The translations under genes were made by a program, and so were the position numbers. The notes beneath the pieces were generated by a model. It saw nothing but the letters and a program-made list of their open reading frames with translations. It was not told where the DNA came from and did not search any database. Shown piece after piece: positions 27,472 to 35,902 of a stretch of DNA of 64,000 nt (the first letter of the stretch is position 1; each line of letters opens with the position of its first letter). Source of the stretch: Arenibacter hampyeongensis (lineage in GTDB: Bacteria > Bacteroidota > Bacteroidia > Flavobacteriales > Flavobacteriaceae); the NCBI RefSeq assembly GCF_002909255.1, contig NZ_PIOB01000006.1, positions 224,455 through 288,454 of the forward strand, in the 5' to 3' direction.

Positions 27472-28719
27472 ATGAGTGTAAAATCAAATAGTCAATTGCC
27501 AGAGGTAGGAAGTATAGTTATGGTAGGGTGCTTCGATACCAAGGAAGAAAATTTTGCTTATCTGTATACCTCTTTAATACAATTAGGATCTAGCGTAATT
27601 ACCATTAATACGGGGGTAATGGGCTCTACAAAACTGTTTCCCGTACATTTTGAGGCAGAAAAGGTGGCTATGAGAGGTGGAACTCCCCTAACTAGGCTAC
27701 GTGACCTAAACGATCGCGGTAGGGCTATAGAAGTTATGGGAAATGGTGCAGCTATTGTAATAGCAGATCTTTTTGTACGGAAAAAAGTTAAAGCCATCAT
27801 AGGCATGGGAGGCGGTGGAGGAACTTTTATTGCTCTTAAAGCTATGCAAACATTACCTTTCGGAATTCCAAAACTATGTATAAGCACTTTGGCAACGAAA
27901 GATTTATCTGCACATATCGGGAGTAAGGACATTACTTTAATGCCTTCAATAGTAGATGTAGCCGGACTTAATAGTATTAGTAAGGTAGTTATACGTCAGG
28001 GTGCTGCCGCTATTGTAGGTATGATGAAAGCCTCGGTACAGGTTAATGAAAGAGGGGACCAATCCATAGCTATTAGCGTTTTTGGCAATACCACCATATG
28101 CGTGGACAAATGTTCGGAATTATTGAAAGACAAAGGCTATGAGGTTTTGGCATTTCATTCCGTTGGGGTTGGTGGACAGACCATGGAAGGGTTAACTTTG
28201 GATGGCTGTTTTGATGCTATATTGGACATTACCACTACTGAAATGGCCGATGAACTTTGCGGGGGAATATGTAGTGCTGGACCAGACCGATTGACGGCCG
28301 CATCCAAAATGGGAATCCCCCAGGTTATAGTCCCAGGGTGTTTGGATATGGTAAATTTTGGACCCTTGAATACTGTTCCGGCTAAATATAGGGACCGCCA
28401 ATTATTCAGTTGGGCACCGGATGTAACCCTTATGCGTACCAATGAAGAAGAGAACAGAATTCTAGGGAAAACTATTGCCGAAAAACTTAATAAATCCAAG
28501 GCTCCGGTTACCGTAATACTTCCCTTGGGAGGATTATCCAAAATTGGAGGAATCGGCGAAGTCTTTTACAATCCTAAAATAGATCGGGAACTGTTTCGTT
28601 CCCTTAAAAAGTATCTAAATGGAAATATTAAAATTGTAGAAGTCGATTCAAATATCAATACCGAAGATTTTGCTGAAAAAGCTGTAAAATGCTTACTGGA
28701 ATTGATAAAAAAATCCTGA
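27472..28719 (+). CDS. Tm-1-like ATP-binding protein (UPF0261)
   Basis: A 415-residue protein of the UPF0261/Tm-1-like family. Seen motifs are GMGGGGGTFIALKAMQTLP (near 105), TKDLSAHIGSKDI, FHSVGVGGQTMEGL (near 225) and PLGGLSKIGGIGEVFY. Tomato Tm-1, which blocks tobamovirus replication, has an N-terminal domain of this kind that binds ATP, followed by a TIM-barrel domain. Here the matching TIM barrel is encoded by the next gene as a separate protein. The biochemical role in bacteria is unknown. The context with glycerate kinase and an aldolase argues for small-molecule metabolism. Confidence 0.9.
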   Translation: MSVKSNSQLPEVGSIVMVGCFDTKEENFAYLYTSLIQLGSSVITINTGVMGSTKLFPVHFEAEKVAMRGGTPLTRLRDLNDRGRAIEVMGNGAAIVIADLFVRKKVKAIIGMGGGGGTFIALKAMQTLPFGIPKLCISTLATKDLSAHIGSKDITLMPSIVDVAGLNSISKVVIRQGAAAIVGMMKASVQVNERGDQSIAISVFGNTTICVDKCSELLKDKGYEVLAFHSVGVGGQTMEGLTLDGCFDAILDITTTEMADELCGGICSAGPDRLTAASKMGIPQVIVPGCLDMVNFGPLNTVPAKYRDRQLFSWAPDVTLMRTNEEENRILGKTIAEKLNKSKAPVTVILPLGGLSKIGGIGEVFYNPKIDRELFRSLKKYLNGNIKIVEVDSNINTEDFAEKAVKCLLELIKKS

Positions 28720-28795
28720 TGTCATAAAATATCAATTGAAAAACAGCAATTAAATATTTAAACAAAAATCAACTAATCAATACAAAAAGAAAATT

Positions 28796-29656
28796 ATGCC
28801 AAATCCATGGACAGGGAAAGGAAACCCCTACACAAAACAAGAAGTCAGAGATAGGTTACAAGCAGTAGTAAATCAAAAAAAGGCAATTATTGCTGCTGGT
28901 GCCGGAACAGGAATCAGTGCTAAATTTATTGAAAAAGGAGGGGCCGATTTAATCATTATTTATAACTCTGGTAGGTTTAGAATGTCCGGACACGGTTCAA
29001 CAGCCGGTATGATGGCCTATGGGGATGCCAACGCCGTGGCTATGGAAATAGGCGAGTTTGAGGTACTTCCTGTAGTGGAGGAAATTCCGGTAATATGTGG
29101 GGTTCACGGTAGCGACCCGAGAAGACGAATGTGGCACTTTCTGGGAAAAGTGAAGGATATGGGGTTCTCCGGAGTGAATAATTTTCCGACCCATTCCATT
29201 ATAGATGGTCATTTTAGACGGGTACTTGAAGAAACGGGAATGAGTTTTCAAAAAGAAGTGGATATGGTAGATTTGGCCACCAAAATGGACTTGTTCTCCG
29301 TGGTCTATGTGGGTAAACCAGAAGAGGCCATACAAATGGCCGATGTAGGCGCCGATGCCATAATTGCCCATGTGGGGACAACGGTCGGTGGATCCATTGG
29401 GGTTACTAATGCTTCGGCATCCATGGATGATGCCCTGGAACGCACACAACGCATTGTTGATGCCGTGAAAAAATCCAATCCCGACACCTTTCTTCTTGCC
29501 CATGGCGGACCGATCAACACGCCAGCAGACGTAAAATACGTTTTGGAACATTGTAAAGGGCTGCATGGTTTTGTAGGAGCCTCGTCCTTGGAAAGAATGG
29601 GAATAGAACAATCCCTGACCAATCTGACCAAGGAGTTTAAAGCATTAACCCTTTAA
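28796..29656 (+). CDS. PEP-hydrolase-like TIM-barrel protein
   Basis: A 286-residue protein of the phosphoenolpyruvate hydrolase-like / TIM-barrel signal transduction family (PF09370 type). Motifs: AIIAAGAGTGISAKFIEKGGADLIIIY by position (about 35-60), VHGSDPRRRMWHFLG (near 103), FPTHSIIDG (near 130) and LAHGGPINTPAD (near 240). In plants and fungi this domain is fused to the Tm-1 ATP-binding domain. Here the two are adjacent genes with a 76-base gap, suggesting that they work as partners. No substrate is known; the fold and DGxxRR-like phosphate contacts suggest a phosphorylated or carboxylated metabolite. Confidence 0.87.
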   Translation: MPNPWTGKGNPYTKQEVRDRLQAVVNQKKAIIAAGAGTGISAKFIEKGGADLIIIYNSGRFRMSGHGSTAGMMAYGDANAVAMEIGEFEVLPVVEEIPVICGVHGSDPRRRMWHFLGKVKDMGFSGVNNFPTHSIIDGHFRRVLEETGMSFQKEVDMVDLATKMDLFSVVYVGKPEEAIQMADVGADAIIAHVGTTVGGSIGVTNASASMDDALERTQRIVDAVKKSNPDTFLLAHGGPINTPADVKYVLEHCKGLHGFVGASSLERMGIEQSLTNLTKEFKALTL

Positions 29657-29663
29657 TGTCACT

Positions 29664-30074
29664 ATGCTAAGGAATTGGAAATTTGTCAAGGAAAAAGATG
29701 TCATGTTCGAAAAGGCCTTTGGTCGGGTACATCATTGGCATTATCATCCCGAAATTATAAAACAGGCCGACTCCTATATGGTAAAAGTGGTGATGCCGGA
29801 AGGAGGGGGGCATAATTTTCACGTTCATCCAGAAATGCATGAAATCCTTTATGTGTTAAAAGGTACGGCGGAACAATGGATAGAGGATGAGATGCAAATT
29901 TTGGAGGAAGGCGATTCGGTCTATATCGGGGCCAATGTTGCACATGGCACCTTTAACGCCGGAAAAGGCGAATTGGAATTTTTGGCCATCCTGTCACCGC
30001 CGGAAGGCTGGGAAGCAGGAACGGTGGACGTAAGTGAAAATGCTCCCTATTCGGAGTATCGTCCAAGAATTTGA
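29664..30074 (+). CDS. cupin-domain protein
   Basis: A 136-residue single cupin. The two motifs are visible: G(x)nHxHxn(x)E as GHNFHVHPEMHEILYVLKG (about residues 50-68), and the second as GDSVYIGANVAHGTFNAG (about 88-105). Three histidines and a glutamate would bind one metal. It starts 7 bases after the TIM-barrel gene stop, so it is co-translated with it. Small cupins beside catabolic genes are often isomerases, dioxygenases or sugar-binding proteins; nothing here decides which. Confidence 0.85.
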   Translation: MLRNWKFVKEKDVMFEKAFGRVHHWHYHPEIIKQADSYMVKVVMPEGGGHNFHVHPEMHEILYVLKGTAEQWIEDEMQILEEGDSVYIGANVAHGTFNAGKGELEFLAILSPPEGWEAGTVDVSENAPYSEYRPRI

Positions 30075-30152
30075 TGGGTATTACATTCTGCTTATAAAAA
30101 AGCAATTGGTTCATAATTGATCCTACTGACTAATAAAATTAAAATTTTAAAA

Positions 30153-33100
30153 ATGAAAAATATAACTGCTTTCCTTTCCTTACTGATCTGTGGAATGGTC
30201 CTTTTATCCAGCTGTTCCGGAGAAAAATCTCCCCCACCTCCCTTGACCTATACCGGAGAGAACCCTAAGGTCCAGAACCCTTTAAGCCCTGAAGATTCCC
30301 AGAAACACATTCAACTTCCCGAGGGTTTTAGCGCTAAATTATTTGCAGCGGAACCCAATATAATAAATCCCATAGCCTTTACCTGGGATGAAAGGGGAAG
30401 ACTTTGGGTGGTGCAGTCCAAGGATTATCCACATGGCCTGGGCAATGATGTTGGGGGCGATAGGATCACTATCTGCGAAGACACCAATGGGGATGGTAGG
30501 GCAGATACCTTTACGGATTTCGCCACCGAACAAAAGTTAACCACCGGAATTACCTTGGTAAAGGGCGGGGCCATTGTGGCCCAAGCTCCCAATATGGTAC
30601 TTTTGGAAGATACCGACGGAGACGACAAAATGGACAAGAGCAGCGTTTTGTTCGAAGGATTCGGAACCTTTGATACCCATGCCGGACCCTCCAATCTGCG
30701 CTACGGAGTGGACAATATGATTTGGGGATCCGTAGGATATTCCGGGTTTGAAAATCAGTTTCAGGGAAAACCTGTCGAATTTAAAATGGGTGTCTACAAA
30801 TTTGCCAAGGACGGTTCCTATTTTGAACCCGTGGGCCAATTCAACAACAATACCTGGGGCCTTGGTTTTAACGAAAATTTTGAAATATTTGGATCTACGG
30901 CCAACAACAACCACTGTTGTTATGTTGGGATTCCTTTAAAACATTACGATTATTTAAATAAACTGCCCTCATGGGCGGTCAATGCCGATTTTATTCAAGG
31001 ACACTATGAAATTACTCCGGTAGATTCCATTCCATTGCAACAGGTAGATGTTCGTGGAGGGTATACCGCAGCCGCGGGTGCCAATTTCTATACTGCGCGA
31101 AACTATCCGGAAGAATATAGGAATCAAATGTATGTTTCAGAACCTACCGGCCATTTGGTGCATATTGCAAAAATAGTCAAGGATGGGGCAGGGTACAAGG
31201 AAATTGATGGCGGCAATATTTTTGCCAGTACAGATGCCTGGACTGCTCCTGTTTTCGCTGAAACAGGTCCAGATGGAAATATATGGGTCGCGGACTGGTA
31301 CAATCCGGTGATTCAGCATAACCCGGATAAGCGTGGGATGGACAATCAAATTTGGAACGCCGATAAAGGTGAAGGGAATGCCCATAAGAATCAGTTACGG
31401 GATTATGGACATGGTAGAATATATGTAATTACACACGAGGACGGAGATGATTCAGATATAACATCATTAAACCCCAATGATGATGAAAAGCTATTGGAGG
31501 CTTTGCAAAGCGACAATATGTTTTGGCGAACTACTGCACAACGTTTAATAGTTGAAAATAAGAAAGTATCCCTAATCCCGGATTTGATCAAATTGGCAGG
31601 AGACAATAACAATATTGATAAAAGTGGTCTAAATGCCGGGGCACTACATGCTTTGTGGACCTTGAGCGGCCTAGGCGCACTTAACGGTACCAATGCCCTT
31701 GCCGACGAAGTGGTTGTTAATGCGTTGACCAGTAGTTCCTATGGGGTAAAAAGGGCGGCATTGGCTTTAATGCCTTTATCTAAGGAAAGTAGTGAGAGTT
31801 TGGCCCAATCGGGACTCTTAAACAATTCCGACCCACAGATTAAATTAGCTGCGGTGTTAAAGGCAGGGCAATTGCCGGAATCCAATACACTATATGCGGA
31901 AATCGAAAAAATTGCCCAAGACGATTCCAGTACTTCGGATAAATGGATCAATGCAGCACTAAAAATTTATTATAGGGAATCCAACTACGAGGCGGTAGAA
32001 CCGTCCTCCGTAGTTATGCTGTTACCCTCGGCAGAAGAAGAAAAATCCATTTGGAATTATACCAATGAAAAACCTTCCGATAACTGGATGAAAGCCGAAT
32101 TCAATGATTCAGGATGGAAGAAGGGAACTGCCAAGTTCGGAGGAGATAATATGAAGAACGTGAATACCAAATGGAGCAGCTCCGATATCTGGATGCGCCA
32201 AGCGGTGGTTATTACAGATGAAATTATTGAACCAGTGGTCAAGATTGCCCATGACGATGATTATGAAATTTATGTCAATGGACAACTTTTGATAGCTGAA
32301 GCGGGTTCCAGTGAGTCTTATAAATACATAAAGTTGGATAGTGAAAAGGGTCAATTATTCAAAAAAGGAAAAAATATTATTGCTGTTCACTGTGTAAATA
32401 CTGGAGGAAATCAACATATTGATATGGGAATAGGCAAGGTCGGAAAAATAAAGGCCGATGTCACATTTGTCCTCAATACCGTTGATCAGGAAATGGCCTA
32501 TGATAAGACAACACTTCATGCCACGGCCGGTCAGACCGTAGAAATAGTTTTAAAAAACAAAGATCAGATGTCCCATAATTTAGTGGTCATCCAACCCGGT
32601 AGTTTGGATACCTTTGGGGCCATGGTAGATGGATTTTTAAAGAATCCGGAAGCAGAAAAAATGGGTTATGTTCCTAAATCAAGATATGTATTGGGAGCCA
32701 CGGATATGTTGACGCCTGGTGTTACAGGATCCGTAGTGTTCAAACTTCCTGACACTCCAGGTATTTATCCCTATGTCTGTACTTTTCCTGGGCATTGGCG
32801 TATGATGCAGGGGGTTATCATTGTATCCGCTCCTGGATCCTATATTTCTGAAAATAAGGACGCCCAAAAAATTTCGGTCATGGGCGGAGGTGGTTCCCAT
32901 GACTTCCTAAAGTTCTTTGGTATTGCGGATGGTGCAATCCTTAGTGATGGTGGAAAAAACACAGTGACCTACACAGAGAATCCTATGGAATTGGGAACCT
33001 TGCTTTCATCTACTGATATACTTTTCTTAAGTAACAACAAACCTTTGGACATGAACACCAAAGCTGCCATCATGTCCAGAGTAAACGCCGGTAAAATGAA

Positions 33101-33497
33101 TATGCTTATCTATCACCCCAGTACTTGGTACAATTGGGAAGATTGGCCGGAATATAACAAAACATTGGTAGGGGGCGGATCTAGGTCCCATGAAGATCTT
33201 CAGGAGTTTGAAGTAAGGGTCCTAAAGCCCGATCATCCCATAATGAAAGGGGTTCCTTCCAAATTCAGAATTGTTGACGAATTATACCGTTGGGAAAAAG
33301 ACCCAGGGGCGGATATAGAGGTATTGGCAGTAGGCAGAGGCTTAAAATCAGGGAAAGAATACCCCACGGTTTGGGTCGTAAAACATCCAACTTCGAAAAT
33401 TGTTGGTAATACTTTAGGGCACGATGAAAGGGCCCACGGATTAAAAGCCTACAAGACCATCCTAAGAAATAGCGCAGATTGGGTAACGAAGAAGTAA
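30153..33497 (+). CDS. multidomain lipoprotein: beta-propeller, HEAT, galactose-binding-like, azurin and ThuA domains
   Basis: A 1114-residue lipoprotein starting at ATG 30153, which gives a signal peptide and lipobox LLSSCSG. Domains in order: a beta-propeller of the PVC-type membrane-bound dehydrogenase family (about 40-410; LPEGFSAKLFAAEPN, DTNGDGRADTFTDF); helical HEAT-like repeats (about 430-600); a beta-sandwich (about 630-765); an azurin-like cupredoxin (about 775-895) with His in SHNLVVI and Cys, His and Met in CTFPGHWRMM; and a ThuA-like domain (about 905-1114; GGGGSHDF, SRSHEDLQEF). The type 1 copper ligands are complete. There is no CxxCH heme motif, unlike many planctomycete relatives. 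It may oxidise a sugar or alcohol and pass electrons to the copper. Confidence 0.8.
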   Translation: MKNITAFLSLLICGMVLLSSCSGEKSPPPPLTYTGENPKVQNPLSPEDSQKHIQLPEGFSAKLFAAEPNIINPIAFTWDERGRLWVVQSKDYPHGLGNDVGGDRITICEDTNGDGRADTFTDFATEQKLTTGITLVKGGAIVAQAPNMVLLEDTDGDDKMDKSSVLFEGFGTFDTHAGPSNLRYGVDNMIWGSVGYSGFENQFQGKPVEFKMGVYKFAKDGSYFEPVGQFNNNTWGLGFNENFEIFGSTANNNHCCYVGIPLKHYDYLNKLPSWAVNADFIQGHYEITPVDSIPLQQVDVRGGYTAAAGANFYTARNYPEEYRNQMYVSEPTGHLVHIAKIVKDGAGYKEIDGGNIFASTDAWTAPVFAETGPDGNIWVADWYNPVIQHNPDKRGMDNQIWNADKGEGNAHKNQLRDYGHGRIYVITHEDGDDSDITSLNPNDDEKLLEALQSDNMFWRTTAQRLIVENKKVSLIPDLIKLAGDNNNIDKSGLNAGALHALWTLSGLGALNGTNALADEVVVNALTSSSYGVKRAALALMPLSKESSESLAQSGLLNNSDPQIKLAAVLKAGQLPESNTLYAEIEKIAQDDSSTSDKWINAALKIYYRESNYEAVEPSSVVMLLPSAEEEKSIWNYTNEKPSDNWMKAEFNDSGWKKGTAKFGGDNMKNVNTKWSSSDIWMRQAVVITDEIIEPVVKIAHDDDYEIYVNGQLLIAEAGSSESYKYIKLDSEKGQLFKKGKNIIAVHCVNTGGNQHIDMGIGKVGKIKADVTFVLNTVDQEMAYDKTTLHATAGQTVEIVLKNKDQMSHNLVVIQPGSLDTFGAMVDGFLKNPEAEKMGYVPKSRYVLGATDMLTPGVTGSVVFKLPDTPGIYPYVCTFPGHWRMMQGVIIVSAPGSYISENKDAQKISVMGGGGSHDFLKFFGIADGAILSDGGKNTVTYTENPMELGTLLSSTDILFLSNNKPLDMNTKAAIMSRVNAGKMNMLIYHPSTWYNWEDWPEYNKTLVGGGSRSHEDLQEFEVRVLKPDHPIMKGVPSKFRIVDELYRWEKDPGADIEVLAVGRGLKSGKEYPTVWVVKHPTSKIVGNTLGHDERAHGLKAYKTILRNSADWVTKK

Positions 33498-33606
33498 ATG
33501 AATTTTATTGTACGACAGCAAGCTTTTAAGCTGAAAGGTATATTCCCTATTACATTTGAATACAAGCAAAGTTGGTTGTAATGTAAAATTCTTTAATAAG
33601 AACCCT

Positions 33607-33614
33607 TATTTTTG
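33607..33614 (+). promoter_or_regulatory. -7 promoter element of the antiporter gene
   Basis: TATTTTTG at 33607-33614 matches TAnnTTTG. Transcription would start near 33621, 19 bases before the ATG at 33640. The nearest TTG upstream is 28 bases away, too far for a normal -33 element. Confidence 0.4.
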
Positions 33615-33639
33615 AAGAAACCTATAGTAGTTTCGCAAA

Positions 33640-35115
33640 ATGAATTTAACGATTGAAAATATACTCCTTGTCGGTTCAATACTACTCTTTATAAGTATAG
33701 TAGTTGGTAAGACTTCCTATAAATTTGGGGTTCCCACTTTATTGCTCTTTTTGGGAATTGGAATGTTAGCGGGTTCGGAAGGTATTGGGGGAATCCGATT
33801 CAACGACCCCAAAATTGCCCAATTTATTGGAATCGTATCACTTAATTTCATCTTGTTCTCGGGAGGTCTTGATACCAATTGGAGTACGGTTAAACCCATT
33901 TTAAGGGAAGGCCTTGTATTAAGCACATTGGGAGTCTTATTTACCGCCTTATCAATTGGTTCCTTTGTTTGGTGGATTACCGATTTTACCATTTACGAAA
34001 GTATGCTGTTGGGTTCCATTGTTTCTTCAACAGATGCAGCCGCTGTTTTTTCAATCTTACGATCAAAAAGTCTGGCCTTAAAAACCAACCTGAGACCAAC
34101 CTTGGAATTGGAAAGTGGAAGTAACGACCCAATGGCATATGTCCTGACGATCGCCTTTTTAACTTTGGTAGTTCACCAAGATCAAAGTGTATTTTCTATA
34201 ATTCCTTTGTTTTTGCAGCAGATGATTTTAGGTGGAGCAGCGGGTTTTGGATTTGGAAAACTCAGTAAATATATAATCAATAAGATAAGGCTCGACTTTG
34301 AGGGACTCTATCCTGTATTGGTGATAGCCCTAATGTTTGTTACATTTTCAGCTACTGACTTTGTCGGGGGCAATGGATTTCTATCCATCTATATCTGCGC
34401 CGTGTATCTAGGCAATCAAGATTTGATACACAAGAAAACAATTTTAAAAATGTTCGATGGTTTGGCCTGGTTGATGGAAATTGTTCTCTTCCTTACCTTA
34501 GGATTGTTGGTGTTTCCGTCTCAAATTATCCCGGTAATGGGTGTGGGTTTACTTATTTCAATATTCCTCATCATTGTAGCCCGTCCGATCAGTGTATTGC
34601 TAAGTCTAATTTTTTTCAGGATGAAAATGAGAAGACGTTTTTATATATCATGGGTAGGCTTACGTGGGGCCGTCCCAATTGTGTTTGCCACTTATCCACT
34701 TTTGGCCGGAATAGATAAAGCAAACATGATTTTTAATATTGTTTTTTTTATCTCGGTAACTTCTATTTTAATTCAAGGAACCACACTTTCCGTAGTGGCA
34801 AAATGGTTGGGCGTGGCCATTCCTGAAAAGTCGAAAAAGTTATCTCCGACAGATTTGTTATTTTCAGAAGATCCAAAGACTATAATGCGAGAGATTTCCG
34901 TAAGTGCCGAATGCTTTGCCACGAACAAAAAAATAGTTGAATTGGGCTTTCCCAAGAACGCAATAATTGCAATGATCAAAAGGGGCGACAAATTTATTAC
35001 CCCGAGCGGTTCAACTAAAATTGAAAGTGATGACACTTTAATAGTCCTTGCTGATAGATTTGAAATCATAAACGAAGTATATAAAACGCTCAAAATAAAT
35101 AATCCCGGCCAGTAA
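33640..35115 (+). CDS. potassium/proton antiporter (CvrA/NhaP2 type)
   Basis: A 491-residue inner-membrane cation/H+ exchanger. Some 12 hydrophobic helices occupy residues 1-395, with LLFLGIGMLAGSEGIGGI (near 40), SIVSSTDAAAVFSIL (near 128, ion-binding Asp) and LELESGSNDPMAYVLT (near 155) typical of the CPA1 NhaP/CvrA branch. A TrkA_C regulatory domain closes the protein (about 415-490; FITPSGSTKIESDDTLIVLAD, by position). It moves K+ or Na+ out against protons and so adjusts turgor and pH. It stands alone, between the catabolic region and the nitrate island. Confidence 0.9.
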   Translation: MNLTIENILLVGSILLFISIVVGKTSYKFGVPTLLLFLGIGMLAGSEGIGGIRFNDPKIAQFIGIVSLNFILFSGGLDTNWSTVKPILREGLVLSTLGVLFTALSIGSFVWWITDFTIYESMLLGSIVSSTDAAAVFSILRSKSLALKTNLRPTLELESGSNDPMAYVLTIAFLTLVVHQDQSVFSIIPLFLQQMILGGAAGFGFGKLSKYIINKIRLDFEGLYPVLVIALMFVTFSATDFVGGNGFLSIYICAVYLGNQDLIHKKTILKMFDGLAWLMEIVLFLTLGLLVFPSQIIPVMGVGLLISIFLIIVARPISVLLSLIFFRMKMRRRFYISWVGLRGAVPIVFATYPLLAGIDKANMIFNIVFFISVTSILIQGTTLSVVAKWLGVAIPEKSKKLSPTDLLFSEDPKTIMREISVSAECFATNKKIVELGFPKNAIIAMIKRGDKFITPSGSTKIESDDTLIVLADRFEIINEVYKTLKINNPGQ

Positions 35116-35243
35116 AATTTAGCATTTTTATGGTCATAAAGATTGGATTAAAATTATAACCTAATGCTTAATTTCAGGTTATTTACTTTGTAGTAAAGCA
35201 TAGTAACTACACAGGCCGAAAACAACCACCGAAGCCCTAAGAA

Positions 35244-35441
35244 ATGTGCAATGTTACATCAGGCAATAAGCAGGAAAAACTTATGGGCAGAATCACGGAG
35301 ATTTGTCCCCTAAAAGAGGTTCAGCTATATGTGCCTCCTATTGAGAGAAACCCTCGGGTTAAAAAACTAGCCCCAACACATTGCGAAATTGCCAACTATT
35401 GTTTAAATGATTTTAAAGAATTATTTCCTTTTGGCCATTAA
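35244..35441 (+). CDS. possible small protein, unrecognised
   Basis: An open frame of 65 codons from ATG 35244, or 52 from ATG 35283. Codon use in the second part looks coding-like, and the peptide has CPLKEVQLYVPPIERNPRV and a THCEIANYC pair of cysteines. I do not recognise a family. Its end overlaps the convergent DUF7009-like gene by 21 bases. It could be a real cysteine-containing small protein, a gene remnant, or chance. Confidence 0.25.
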   Translation: MCNVTSGNKQEKLMGRITEICPLKEVQLYVPPIERNPRVKKLAPTHCEIANYCLNDFKELFPFGH

Positions 35442-35795
35442 TGGATTGGGATAATTATCGGATTGATCTTCAATGGTCTCATCCAAACAGACGAAATCCT
35501 TTTCCAAAAGCAAAAACAGTTCCTTGCCATTTCCAAGTGTAATTGAATACTGAAACCCAACGCGATCGCTGGTTGCCCAATCATTTTTATCCTTCTCTGG
35601 CAAGTACATGCTAATAGTATCATTTTTAAAATCGGCATCCAGATTTGAGATTAGATTATGGCTCCGCAATTCATAGTTGAAGATTTGGTCCTTAAACTCC
35701 GTTCGCTCTATAACATAACCTTCCCTACTAAAGTTTTCAACTTCGGTCTTGGATAGTCTATATCGTATTGAATTTCCTTTTATCCTAATTTTCAT
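35421..35795 (-). CDS. DUF7009-like small protein of the nitrate island
   Basis: A 124-residue protein without signal or membrane segment, starting MKIRIKGNSIRYRLSKTEVE. The mature sequence alternates strands and short helices, with DRVGFQYSITL in the middle and a charged tail ending PNPLMAKRK. I recall the opening as that of DUF7009, a small family that in flavobacteria occurs beside molybdopterin and nitrate assimilation genes; the family name is from memory. It lies 107 bases downstream of the sensor kinase on the same strand, so it may be the last gene of the nirB operon. Confidence 0.55.
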   Translation of the reverse strand: MKIRIKGNSIRYRLSKTEVENFSREGYVIERTEFKDQIFNYELRSHNLISNLDADFKNDTISMYLPEKDKNDWATSDRVGFQYSITLGNGKELFLLLEKDFVCLDETIEDQSDNYPNPLMAKRK

Positions 35796-35902
35796 ACTAC
35801 AATTTAATTAAAAACAACGAAGGCTTTACATAGGTTCCATTTTCATTTGGAGACGATAAAGGGACTTCTATTTTCAAAAATAAACATTGAATAGACAGCT
35901 AT

